A stretch of DNA of 64,000 nucleotides from NCBI GenBank assembly GCA_016217545.1, contig JACRHT010000017.1, positions 806,001 to 870,000 of the forward strand, in the 5' to 3' direction. Below the pieces are notes generated by a model. The model was not told where the DNA came from. It ran no database searches and worked only from the letters and a program-made list of their open reading frames with translations. The translations under genes were made by a program, and so were the position numbers. The stretch is from Opitutia bacterium. Its GTDB lineage: Bacteria; Verrucomicrobiota; Verrucomicrobiia; Opitutales; Opitutaceae. Shown here in pieces: positions 40,101 through 47,681 of the stretch (the first letter of the stretch is position 1; the number at the start of each line of letters is the position of its first letter).

Positions 40101-40259
40101 GCGATACCGGATCGGGGAAACCGGAGAGCGCATAGGGCCTCGAGCGCCATTCCCCATCGTCACGGCGCACATGGCGCAAATGGCGCACGTTACCCCGTTG
40201 CCGCGATCACGCGCGGTTCCGGACTCTTTCCGGTTTCCGCTCTCCCAAATCCGGTTTCG
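40101..40259. repeat. Inverted repeat of CCGGAAACC units after the DUF5069 gene
   Basis: The left arm (about 40101-40130, ATACCGGATCGGGGAAACCGG) and right arm (about 40213-40259, with tandem TTCCGG/TTTCCGG/ATCCGGTTTCG) are degenerate reverse complements. Between them a short tandem ATGGCGCA repeat (about 40170-40188) is seen. The right arm abuts the stop of the MazG-like gene. Confidence 0.65.
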
Positions 40260-40637
40260 TCAGAGTTCCGTATACTTGTCCGCGCGTCCGCGCGCCTTCT
40301 CGACCGGATATTTCGCGGCGTTCTGCGCGAGTTTCGCCTCGATCGAGGCAGCCACGTCGAGCCCGCTGATGTTGGCGAATTCCAGCGCGTAGATCACCAC
40401 GTCCGCGACTTCGTCGGCGATCTTCTGGCGCTTCTTCGGATCCTGCACGACGCCCTGCGACGCCGCGGATTCCGCCCAGAGAAAATGCTCCATCAACTCG
40501 CCCGCCTCGGCGGCGAGCGCCATGCTCAGGTTTTTCGGCGAGTGGAACTGCACCCAATCCCGCTCGCGCGCGAACGCCATCACGCGCTCCCGCAGCTCCG
40601 CCACCGTGGTTTGGTCGTCGCGCATCGGTTTGCTCAT
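40260..40637 (-). CDS. MazG-like nucleotide pyrophosphohydrolase
   Basis: 125 residues. The metal-binding helices are readable as LAAEAGELMEHFLWAE (ExxE) and KIADEVADVVIYALEFAN (ExxD), as in the all-alpha NTP-PPase superfamily (dCTPase/RS21-C6 type). These enzymes clean up non-canonical or surplus (d)NTPs. The ATG at 40637 (MSKPMRDDQT) is chosen; upstream start 40673 adds a basic leader. It stands alone between two repeat-rich gaps. Confidence 0.85.
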   Translation of the reverse strand: MSKPMRDDQTTVAELRERVMAFARERDWVQFHSPKNLSMALAAEAGELMEHFLWAESAASQGVVQDPKKRQKIADEVADVVIYALEFANISGLDVAASIEAKLAQNAAKYPVEKARGRADKYTEL

Positions 40638-41022
40638 GCTCTGCACCCTGCCGGGCCGTTTTCGCCGGGGCAAGAGAGCTGTGCCTTTGAGTCATAGTGG
40701 TGGCTGGCACGGTTCCGGCTTAAGAAACCACTTGTTTATCCGATGCGTCTGAGCATCGTTCAAACCACTTACCTAATGGCTCACGCCGCTCCAGTCCATC
40801 GTCACGTCCGCCATGCTGCGCTTTCGCAGATGGTCGCGTGCCGTGGCATGCAGCAACAGCTGCAGCAGCGCCAATGCGTCGCCATTTGGTCGAAACTTAC
40901 CGACGCGGGCTGCCTGGCCTGACGTAGACCGAGACCAAGGTCATCGTCCTCAACCCAGGAGACCCGCCGGTGAAAACCGACGAGCCCCGCTCTTCATTCC
41001 CTTTTCCCAATTTTTCCAGTCA
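40638..41022. other. 385-bp gap upstream of hsp20-like gene
   Basis: No convincing gene is seen. It contains a sigma-54-like box at 40705-40720 and a weak ATG-less frame that runs into the Hsp20 gene. The middle part (about 40820-40980) has codon-like composition without a start and may be a gene remnant; I cannot identify it. Confidence 0.4.
40705..40720 (+). promoter_or_regulatory. Possible sigma-54 promoter (TGGCACG-N4-CGGCT)
   Basis: The -24 element TGGCACG is perfect and a GC doublet sits at the correct -12 spacing, but the two bases before it are CG rather than TT. It points to the Hsp20 gene 300 bp downstream or to an unseen transcript. One match in a 64-kb window could be chance. Confidence 0.3.
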
Positions 41023-41412
41023 ATGCATACGATCATCCCAGCCCTCAGCCACTCCGAGACCGACGAAAACGTCGCCGTCGCGGAGTTCCGTCAGCCTCGT
41101 TACGAGATCACGGACCTCGCGCAGGCGCTGAAACTCGCCGTCTTCATCCCCGGCGTGGACCCCAGCCACGTGGACATCACCACGCGCGGACCGGACCTCG
41201 TGATCGTCGCCCGCAAGAGCCACCCGGTGCGCGTGAATTTCTCCGCGCTCCACCTCGAAGCCGCCCAGCGCGACTACGAGCTGAAGCTCCGCCTCGGCCT
41301 GGGTTTCGACTTCGCCTCGCTCCGCGCCGAGATGCGCGCCGGTGTCCTAATGATCGTCGTGCCGAAACGTAATGTTTCTGTGACACGCAGCTTGGCACGC
41401 CGCGTGGCATGA
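41023..41412 (+). CDS. Hsp20/alpha-crystallin-like small heat shock protein
   Basis: 129 residues. The alpha-crystallin core is shown by YEITDLAQALKLAVFIPGVDPSHVDITTRGPDLVIVARK, the strand YELKLRLGLGFDFASLRAEMRAGVLMIVVPK and the A-x-GVL-type MRAGVLMIVVPK. The N-terminal arm is short (about 25 residues), and the IXI tail motif is not evident (VTRSLARRVA). Small Hsps hold unfolded proteins. Strong hairpins follow the gene. Confidence 0.85.
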   Translation: MHTIIPALSHSETDENVAVAEFRQPRYEITDLAQALKLAVFIPGVDPSHVDITTRGPDLVIVARKSHPVRVNFSALHLEAAQRDYELKLRLGLGFDFASLRAEMRAGVLMIVVPKRNVSVTRSLARRVA

Positions 41413-41441
41413 AACCGGCTATATCCCTTCTCGCATAGCTT

Positions 41442-41460
41442 CCCCCGCCTAGCGGGGGTT
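41442..41460 (+). terminator. Hairpin after hsp20-like gene
   Basis: A 7-bp all-GC stem (41442-41448 with 41452-41458) closes a 3-base loop and is followed only by TTT. It may be a weak terminator. Confidence 0.55.
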
Positions 41461-41480
41461 TGGGGTAGATAACAGCAATG

Positions 41481-41510
41481 GCGGGCCGCCCAGGGGTGGG
41501 CGGCCCGCTT
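41481..41510. terminator. Strong 12-bp GC hairpin
   Basis: The stem 41481-41492 pairs perfectly with 41497-41508 around a GGGG loop and is followed by TTCCC. It is strong but has no real T-run, so it may end transcription or only stall it. Confidence 0.5.
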
Positions 41511-41748
41511 CCCATTTAGGGGTCAGAGATTCGGCCGCGGCCGGGTTATTCACAAAACCGCGCGCCACTTCACCGCTGTCAGCGAATTTCTCTCCTTACT
41601 GCCCCGATCTCCGAACAAAACGCGCGCGTCACCGCGCCGCCTCGCCGCTTCGAGTCGTCAGCGAGCCGAGGTCCGGCCGAGAAATTTCTCCGCCCCGGCA
41701 TTTTTCGAGAAACAAAGTGTCCTCTCCGCGTTTCACAGGAGGACCACC

Positions 41749-41979
41749 ATGACGCACTTCACCCAACGCCTCAGCCGCGCCGTTTCGGCCGGTTTCGCCC
41801 CTCGATCGACGGCGAAGCGCGATGTGCTGTGGGGGCGTCCGGTTTTCCGCGCACCGCAACTCAACCCGCGCGTGATCTTCGAGCCGCTGCCCTTCACGGC
41901 GAATCGCATCACTCGCCGCGTCGGCGCCGCTGCCGATTCCGCCGCTTCGCTGCTCAACGCTCCGGCACCGGCCAGCTGA
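41749..41979 (+). CDS. Small basic protein, unknown
   Basis: 76 residues with an excellent Shine-Dalgarno (AGGAGG, 5 bp before ATG), one of the best in the window, which is why the gene is called. The sequence is Arg/Ala-rich (MTHFTQRLSRAVSAGFAPRST...) without signal peptide or membrane helix, and contains a Pro-rich middle (NPRVIFEPLPF). No family is recognised. Its 3' end overlaps the convergent rlmJ gene by 26 bp. Confidence 0.55.
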   Translation: MTHFTQRLSRAVSAGFAPRSTAKRDVLWGRPVFRAPQLNPRVIFEPLPFTANRITRRVGAAADSAASLLNAPAPAS

Positions 41980-42832
41980 CGCGCGCCTCGCCGCCCGCAT
42001 CCTGCCGCAACCGCTCCGCGAGCGTCGGCAACACCCGGCGAAATTCCGCGTCGATCTGCCACGGCGGATTCAACACGAGCAGACCGCAGCCTTTCATGCG
42101 CACCTGCGACGCATCCGCTGCGATCTGCAACTCCGCGCACAACGCCGGCGGCGCAAACGGCGAGTCCGCCACCTCCCGCAGGAACCGATCGCTCTTCGCG
42201 CGCTCCGTGATCGGATACCAGATCGCATAGGTTCCGCTCGGAAATCGCGCCAGCGCCTCGCGCAGCGCCAAGCGGATGTCAGCGAACTCGCTCGCGTTCT
42301 CGAATGGCGGATCAATCAGCACGAGCGCGCGTTTCTCCGGCGGCGGCAGCATCGCCTTCAACGCCGTGTAACCATCCATGCGCTGCACCGACACGCGCCG
42401 ATGCGCGCGAAAATCCTGCGCCAGCGCCTCTGCGTCGTCTTCACGCAATTCGCACAGCGCCGCGCGATCCTGCGCCCGTAAAAGCGCCGCCACGATCCAC
42501 GGCGACCCGGGATAAAGCTGCGGCTCGCCCACCTCACTGCCACCGGCGCGCATCTGAAACTCCCGCACCGCCGCCACGTAGTGATTCACGTCTTCCGGCA
42601 AACCGGGCGCACTCCACACACGGCCAATGCCCGCCGGCCACTCCGGCGCGCGCTCGCGCCCGTCGGGCAGCACGTTGGTCGTGCTCAGGTCGTAGCCGCC
42701 GCGCCCCGCGTGCGTGTCGAGGTAGAGAAATCCCTTCTCCTTCCGCTGCATCGCGCGCACGAGTTGCTGCAGCAACACGTGCTTGAACACGTCGGCATAA
42801 TTCCCGGCGTGATAATGGTGACGGTAATTCAC
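41954..42832 (-). CDS. rlmJ: 23S rRNA (adenine2030-N6)-methyltransferase RlmJ
   Basis: 292 residues, close to the 280 typical. The start MNYRHHYHAGNYADVFKHV is a hallmark of RlmJ. YLDTHAGRGGYDL is a part of the SAM site, LVLIDPPFE is the catalytic DPPF motif for N6-adenine methylation, and YAIWYPI follows. It methylates A2030 in 23S rRNA. A YhcH-like gene lies 4 bp upstream, so they form an operon. Confidence 0.95.
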   Translation of the reverse strand: MNYRHHYHAGNYADVFKHVLLQQLVRAMQRKEKGFLYLDTHAGRGGYDLSTTNVLPDGRERAPEWPAGIGRVWSAPGLPEDVNHYVAAVREFQMRAGGSEVGEPQLYPGSPWIVAALLRAQDRAALCELREDDAEALAQDFRAHRRVSVQRMDGYTALKAMLPPPEKRALVLIDPPFENASEFADIRLALREALARFPSGTYAIWYPITERAKSDRFLREVADSPFAPPALCAELQIAADASQVRMKGCGLLVLNPPWQIDAEFRRVLPTLAERLRQDAGGEARVSWPVPER

Positions 42833-42836
42833 GCGC

Positions 42837-43331
42837 TCAAAAAACCGGCACCTTCACGACCGTCTTTTGCACCACTTGCGCATCGTCCCGTTCGTGGAGC
42901 GAAGGCATGTGTCCGTCAGCGGGGAAAAACAGCGCAATGTCGCCCGCACGCACGATCAGTCGAGATGCCGGCTGGCTATTGGCGAATTTCTCGAAATCGC
43001 GCTCCGCATCGTAGGGCACCGTCACCGTCAGCCGCGCGACGTCATCCACCTCCATCGCCTCCGCGCCCGCCACGATCACTTGCACATCGATATAGCGGCG
43101 GTGCGCCTCGAAGAATCCCTCCGGCCGCGCCTTCGTCCGGTAAGCCTGCTCCATCGCGAAGACGCCGCCACCTAGTTCGACGCGGTGGCTCGTTCCCGCC
43201 GGCACGGCGAGAATCCGCCGGTTTATCTCAGAACCGGCGCGCAACGCCTCCTCCACGTAAGCGAACGTCACCGCGAATTGCGGCGCCAGTTGCTGCGCTC
43301 GAACGACGGCGAAAGGTCCAAATTGTGCCAT
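42837..43331 (-). CDS. YhcH/YjgK/YiaL family protein (DUF386)
   Basis: 164 residues. The cupin-like family pattern is seen in EGFFEAHRRYIDVQVIVAGAEAMEV, AMEQAYRTK, DIALFFPADGHMPSLHERDDAQVVQKTVVKVPV, with the metal-binding H and D/E residues. Family members are thought to be sugar anomerases or lyases that help in sialic acid or uronate use. ATG 43331 (MAQFGPFAVV) is preferred to an upstream codon. It is 4 bp upstream of rlmJ. Confidence 0.88.
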   Translation of the reverse strand: MAQFGPFAVVRAQQLAPQFAVTFAYVEEALRAGSEINRRILAVPAGTSHRVELGGGVFAMEQAYRTKARPEGFFEAHRRYIDVQVIVAGAEAMEVDDVARLTVTVPYDAERDFEKFANSQPASRLIVRAGDIALFFPADGHMPSLHERDDAQVVQKTVVKVPVF

Positions 43332-43514
43332 CTTGCGAGGATTTGGTCGCCCCGGACGCCCGGCAAGAGCGTTCCGTGGCACATATCAATCCCTGGGAGC
43401 ATCCCTGAGCATCGTCAAAAAAAGTTCGAGGGGGCCGGTCAAATCTGTCGTATTACGCCCTCGACGCCGACTCGTTCCGAGCGGCGCATCTTCCAACCCA
43501 AATCCCCAGACTAC

Positions 43515-43709
43515 ATGAAAAACCTCACTCGTCTCGTCGTCACCCTCTTCGCCCTCACCCTCGGCTCGCTCGCCTTCGCCGGCGGCGATGCCAAGAAGGA
43601 AGCCTGCAAGGATTGCAAAGACTGCAAGGAGTGCTGCAAAGACGGCCCCTGCGGCTGCAAGGCGGAGAAGGACGGCAAGAAGGAAGAGAAGAAGCCCGAG
43701 CACAAGTAA
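43515..43709 (+). CDS. Small secreted Cys/Lys-rich protein
   Basis: 64 residues. A clear signal peptide (MKNLTRLVVTLFALTLGSLAFA) is followed by a mature peptide of about 42 residues with seven Cys in CKDCKDCKECCKDGPCGC and a Lys/Glu-rich tail. The Cys pattern could bind metal or form disulfides. No family is recognised with certainty. It has its own terminator and stands alone; the upstream 183 bp should hold the promoter, but I cannot assign boxes. Confidence 0.75.
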   Translation: MKNLTRLVVTLFALTLGSLAFAGGDAKKEACKDCKDCKECCKDGPCGCKAEKDGKKEEKKPEHK

Positions 43710-43740
43710 CTCGGCCGCGACCCAAGTCGCCCCTTTCCGA

Positions 43741-43767
43741 GCCCGCTCACCCGAGCGGGCTTTTTTC
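43741..43767 (+). terminator. Rho-independent terminator after small Cys-rich gene
   Basis: An 8-bp stem (43741-43748 with 43753-43760) with loop ACCC is followed directly by TTTTTTC. Confidence 0.9.
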
Positions 43768-43803
43768 GTGCCGGTATTTCGCGGCCTGCGGGCGCAGCAG
43801 AAA

Positions 43804-43866
43804 AGGTAGGGCGCGAACTCCGCTCCACGCCGCATCGCGGCGGCGAAGGCGCTCGCCGCCCTACCT
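43804..43866. repeat. GGTAGGGCGCG-type palindromic repeat
   Basis: The outer arms AGGTAGGGCGCG (43804-43815) and CGCCGCCCTACCT (43854-43866) are reverse complements, with a further internal GC-rich hairpin. It is related by its ends to the repeats at 30287 and 61495. Confidence 0.7.
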
Positions 43867-43917
43867 CCGCGCGAACGAACGATCTCCGTGGATCGTTCGT
43901 CGCGCCGCCTCAGCGCC

Positions 43918-46242
43918 TCAATTCTCCGCCAGCGAGGCCGCATCGCCCACGAGTCCGACGAACTCCGCGCGGTAGCCGCCGGCATCGTCGCCGGTGCCCT
44001 CGCGCGCCCAGTCGGAGATGGCCGCGAAACTGGCTTCGCCGTGATGCGGCGAATCCTTCAAGCGCATGCCGAACGCCGCGACCGCCGCCGCGAACTTGAA
44101 ATCCACGCTCGCATCCGCAAACGCCTGGCCGCTGTCGCGCAGCGGGAACTCGAGCTTCGTGCTCACGTCGCCCGCCGGCTCCTTGTAACGAATCTTCAGC
44201 GTCAACAGCTCGCCGTTCGCACCAGCCAGACCCCGCGCGTTTGTCATCCGCCCACCGTCATCGGTCTTCCGTCCTCCGACGTCCGTCTTCTGATACTTCA
44301 GCGCGTCGACCGAGCCGACATCGGGCATCGCCACGCCGACCGGGATCACCTCGTAGAGCGCCGTGACCGTGTGGCCCGCGCCGATTTCGCCGGCGTCGAC
44401 CTTGTCGTTGTTGAAATCTTCCTTCCGGAGCATGCGGTTCTCGTAACCGATGAGGCGATACGCCTGCGCCACCGCCGGATTGAACTCCACCTGGAGCTTC
44501 ACGTCTTTCGCGATCGTGACGAGCGTGCCGCCAGCCTGCTCGACCAGCGTCTTTTTCGCCTCAGCCAGCGAGTCGATGTAGGCGTAATTGCCGTTACCCT
44601 TGTCGGCCAGCTGCTCGAGCGTGCTGTCCTTGTAGTTGCCCATGCCGAAACCGAGCACACTCAGGAACACACCGCTCTTCGCCTTCTCCTGGATCAAGCC
44701 CGTCAGCTCGCTCTCGCTCGACACGCCGACGTTGAAGTCGCCGTCCGTCGCCAGCACCACGCGGTTGACGCCGCCACTGACGAAGTTCGCCTTCGCGATG
44801 TCGTAAGCGAGCTGGATGCCAGCCGCGCCGTTCGTCGAACCCTCGGCCTGCAGCTGATCGATGGCGGAAATGATCTTCGCCTTCTCGCGCACCGGCGTCG
44901 ATGGCAACGCCATGCCCGACGCGCCCGCGTAGACCACGATGGCCACACGGTCATCCGCGCGGAGCTTTTCCAACATCATCCGCATCGACTGCTTCACGAG
45001 CGGGAGCTTGTTCGCCGCATTCATCGAGCCGGACACGTCCAACAGGAACACGAGATTCGCCTTCGGCCGCGCCGCGTCGCTGACCTCGCGGCCCTTCAAA
45101 CCGATGCGCACGAGCCGGTGCTCCGGCGCCCACGGCGCGCTCGCCACCTCCATATGTGCGGCAAACGGCGCGCGATCCGTGGGCGGCGCGTAGCGATACG
45201 GGAAATAGTTCACGAGTTCCTCGATGCGCACCGCCCCCTTCGGCGGGAGAATCTTTTGCTGAAGGAAGCGCCGCACGTTCGCGTAGGACGCCGTGTCGAC
45301 GTCGACCGAGAACGTCGACAGCGGGTTCTGCGCGACAGTGAGAAACGGATTCTCCTCGGTATGCGCGTAGCTTTCGGTGTTCGACGGCTCCGTCTGCGAA
45401 AGCACCGGCCCGCCGGAGACGCTCAACGGTTTGCGCTTCGCGTCCAGAGTTGAAACCATCCGCGCGGCCGCCGGGCGAGAACCGGCCGCCCACCCGTAGC
45501 CGAACGTCACCTGCTCCTGCGTGGAGCCTGCGCTGGCCGGCGCCGCACCGGTCACGGCGAATTGCTGGAGCTTGATCGCGTCATTGCCCTGATTCGCCCG
45601 CAACTCGAGGGGTGCTGAGATCGGCGCGTCACCACTCGCAACCTGATCGGTGGCGCTCACACCCGCCAGCGCGACCTGCGCGGCCTCAATCGGTGGCGGC
45701 GGCGGTGGGGTCGACGGCAAAGCAAACGTCACAGCCGGACGCTGCGCCTGCACTTCCGCCGCGCGCGACTCCAATTCGCTGCGACGCGCGACCTCGGCGC
45801 CCGCCGCCTTCGCACGCATCGCGTCCGCCATCGCCTCGTTCATCTCGATGTAGCGCTTCTGCTCCTTCGATTGGTATTCGGCGGACGTGAAGAACATCAC
45901 CGTGAAACACGCCGCCGCGAGGCTGGCGGTCATGTAATAGAGCGCGGGAAATTGCAGGAGCTTGCTGCGTTTCCGACGATACTCGTCGACCGGCTCCGCT
46001 TTCGGCTGCGCGGCCAGCACTGCGCTCGCATCGATGACGGGCGCATTCGCCATCGTCGCCGGCTCTGCCGCCAGCGCGTCGCCCAGCATCGCCGCTGCGG
46101 CGCGAATCTCGTCCACCGCTTTCTGCGCCTCGGGCTGCTGCAGCAGCCACTGCTCAAACTCGGCGCGTTCCGCCGGCTCCATCTCGCCGAGCGCATAAGC
46201 GGTCAGGCGGGGATCGTCTTGGTTGTATTCCGAAATTTTCAT
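43918..46242 (-). CDS. Anti-sigma-like domain + TM + YfbK-type vWA-DUF3520 protein
   Basis: 774 residues. Residues 8-50 (DPRLTAYALGEMEPAERAEFE) look like the N-terminus of anti-sigma/zinc-finger proteins but without Cys. A membrane helix lies at about 99-119. A polar, Pro-rich stretch (about 120-290) follows, then the YfbK von Willebrand N-region (FSVDVDTASYANVRRFLQ), the vWA domain with a full MIDAS motif (D402 in LLDVSGSMNAANKLPL, LATDGDFNVG), and the C-terminal DUF3520 part ending GGYRAEFVGLV. It lies 26 bp after the ECF sigma gene with a good AAGGAAA Shine-Dalgarno, so it is the likely sigma partner. A repeat at 44251-44291 codes in frame for KTDVGGRKTDDGGR. Confidence 0.88.
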   Translation of the reverse strand: MKISEYNQDDPRLTAYALGEMEPAERAEFEQWLLQQPEAQKAVDEIRAAAAMLGDALAAEPATMANAPVIDASAVLAAQPKAEPVDEYRRKRSKLLQFPALYYMTASLAAACFTVMFFTSAEYQSKEQKRYIEMNEAMADAMRAKAAGAEVARRSELESRAAEVQAQRPAVTFALPSTPPPPPPIEAAQVALAGVSATDQVASGDAPISAPLELRANQGNDAIKLQQFAVTGAAPASAGSTQEQVTFGYGWAAGSRPAAARMVSTLDAKRKPLSVSGGPVLSQTEPSNTESYAHTEENPFLTVAQNPLSTFSVDVDTASYANVRRFLQQKILPPKGAVRIEELVNYFPYRYAPPTDRAPFAAHMEVASAPWAPEHRLVRIGLKGREVSDAARPKANLVFLLDVSGSMNAANKLPLVKQSMRMMLEKLRADDRVAIVVYAGASGMALPSTPVREKAKIISAIDQLQAEGSTNGAAGIQLAYDIAKANFVSGGVNRVVLATDGDFNVGVSSESELTGLIQEKAKSGVFLSVLGFGMGNYKDSTLEQLADKGNGNYAYIDSLAEAKKTLVEQAGGTLVTIAKDVKLQVEFNPAVAQAYRLIGYENRMLRKEDFNNDKVDAGEIGAGHTVTALYEVIPVGVAMPDVGSVDALKYQKTDVGGRKTDDGGRMTNARGLAGANGELLTLKIRYKEPAGDVSTKLEFPLRDSGQAFADASVDFKFAAAVAAFGMRLKDSPHHGEASFAAISDWAREGTGDDAGGYRAEFVGLVGDAASLAEN
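44251..44291. repeat. Tandem GTCNTCYG repeat inside the vWA gene
   Basis: About five degenerate copies of GTCNTC(C)GTCCTCYG are translated on the minus strand as KTDVGGRKTDDGGR. It is the same unit family as at 33675-33710. Confidence 0.75.
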
Positions 46243-46268
46243 GGTCGTTTCCTTTTCTGGGGCGCGCC

Positions 46269-46808
46269 TTAGTCGGCCTGCGCCGCCATCTCCTTCCGCA
46301 GCCGCGCAACCGCGGTGTGCAGGATGAAGCCGACATTCGTCACCGACAGCGACGTGATGCGGCTGATTTCCTTGTAGCTAAAACCGTTTTGAAACTTGAG
46401 GCGCACGACCTCCTGCTGGTTGCGCGGCAGGCGCTCGATGAGCTTCAACACCGCGGCCTGCGCCTCGGCCCGCTCCGCGCCCGCGCCCGGCAGCGGCTCG
46501 GCGGTCGTCAGGCGCTCGGCCTGGCCTTCTTCGAAGAACTTCATGCGCCCCTCCTTCCGCAAGACGTCGAGCGCGCGGTTGCGGCACACCGTGAACAGCC
46601 ACTCCGCGAGGTGCCCCTCGACGTCGGCCGGCTTCTGCGCGAGCAATTTGACGAACGTGTCCTGCACGACGTCGCGCGCGCGGTCGGCGTCTCCGTGCAG
46701 GAGTCGAGTGGCATAGCGCAGCAACGGCGCTTGATGGCGGGCGACCGCCGTCTCCACGAAGGCATGGCTTTCATTGATTGTTCCTGGGGTGTTCACGTCA
46801 CCTGCCAT
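46269..46808 (-). CDS. ECF RNA polymerase sigma factor
   Basis: 179 residues. Region 2 is seen in RYATRLLHGDADRARDVVQDTFVKLLAQ with WLFTVCRNRALDVLRKE, and region 4 in LPRNQQEVVRLKFQNGFSYKEISRITSLSVTNVGFILHTAVARLRK. It directs RNA polymerase to alternative promoters. The next gene, 26 bp downstream, carries an anti-sigma-like N-terminus, a membrane helix and a vWA domain, so activity is probably controlled at the membrane. It starts 60 bp after the RDD gene of the membrane cluster and may be in the same transcript. Confidence 0.93.
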   Translation of the reverse strand: MAGDVNTPGTINESHAFVETAVARHQAPLLRYATRLLHGDADRARDVVQDTFVKLLAQKPADVEGHLAEWLFTVCRNRALDVLRKEGRMKFFEEGQAERLTTAEPLPGAGAERAEAQAAVLKLIERLPRNQQEVVRLKFQNGFSYKEISRITSLSVTNVGFILHTAVARLRKEMAAQAD

Positions 46809-46868
46809 GCTCGACGGGCGAGCCTGCGTCTTCTTAGGCCCAAAACCAGAAAAATAGCGCCGCGCGCC

Positions 46869-47681
46869 TCAACGCGCCACCGCAGCAGCCGGCGCGCCGC
46901 CCACCGCCGCCGACTCAGGCCGCGCTCCGAACACCACCTCCACCACGTTGCGCACGAACTGCTCGTCCGAAATCCCCTCGTCCACTTCGGCCGGCAACGT
47001 CGTCAGCGACCGGAAATGCCGCGCCAGCTCCGCAAACAGCGTCACCCGCGCCGCGTCGTCCAACTCCTCGCGCCGCCACAACGCCTGCAACGCCGCATAC
47101 GCCAGCGCCGGGCTGATCTGCGCCCGCAACCGCGCCGCCACGTGCTGCTGCCCGCGCAGCGAGTTGTATTTCGCCAGCACAATGCCGCCAAGATCCACCC
47201 GCACCGGCGGCGCCTCGTGCACCACGATGGTCGCCGCCGCAAAATCCCCCAGCCGCTGGCTCTTCCGCCCCATCAGCGCCGCCACGCCACCGACGAGATA
47301 CGCGACCGGCAACACGTCGATCGCGCGCAGCAGATTGCGAATCACGATCTGCGAAAACCGCAGCGGCAACCCGCGCTCGTCCATCACGCGCAGCCGCAAC
47401 ATCCGTTTCCCGAGCGTCTGCCCGTTCCACAGCCACTCCAACACGATGCCGTAGCCGGTCACCCAGACGAAAAACCCGATCCGCACCGCGCCGCGCGCAA
47501 CGTCCGCACTCAGCAATCCCAGCAACAAAATCGCCGCCGAGATCGCCGTCCACGCCGCCATGATCGTCAGCGCGTCGACAAACCACGCCGCCAGCCGCGT
47601 CACCGGGCTCGCCAGATGAAACGTGAAACTCACGCCCTCGGGCGTGCGCACGCGCAACCGATCGACGCGCTCGTCGCTCAC
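46869..47681 (-). CDS. RDD family membrane protein
   Basis: 270 residues from a GTG overlapping the SpoIIM stop. The RDD core is readable in PVTRLAAWFVDALTI and GQTLGKRMLRLRVMDERGLPLRFSQIVIRNLLRAIDVLP, with three membrane helices at about 35-60, 68-85 and 125-140. The C-terminal 100 residues are soluble and helical. RDD proteins are often exporters or ion transporters of unclear function. It is the last gene of the MoxR-DUF58-SpoIIM module, a set that is also known in Actinobacteria. Confidence 0.88.
   Translation of the reverse strand: MSDERVDRLRVRTPEGVSFTFHLASPVTRLAAWFVDALTIMAAWTAISAAILLLGLLSADVARGAVRIGFFVWVTGYGIVLEWLWNGQTLGKRMLRLRVMDERGLPLRFSQIVIRNLLRAIDVLPVAYLVGGVAALMGRKSQRLGDFAAATIVVHEAPPVRVDLGGIVLAKYNSLRGQQHVAARLRAQISPALAYAALQALWRREELDDAARVTLFAELARHFRSLTTLPAEVDEGISDEQFVRNVVEVVFGARPESAAVGGAPAAAVAR

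Larger units (their letters stand above)
41413..41748. other. 336-bp gap with two hairpins and a 12-bp palindrome
   Basis: The gap holds two terminator-like hairpins (41442-41460, 41481-41510), a perfect 12-bp palindrome GAGAAATTTCTC at 41679-41690 and a strong Shine-Dalgarno AGGAGG at 41737-41743 ahead of the small gene. No coding sequence is seen. Confidence 0.5.

Noticed and set aside
40813-41022. N-terminal extension of the Hsp20-like protein
   Set aside because: The frame is open but the sequence is Ser/Arg-rich without Hsp20 features, and ATG 41023 is a better start.
41388-41405. Second TGGCACG site at the hsp20-like gene end as sigma-54 promoter
   Set aside because: The GC doublet is not at the proper -12 distance and the site lies within coding sequence.
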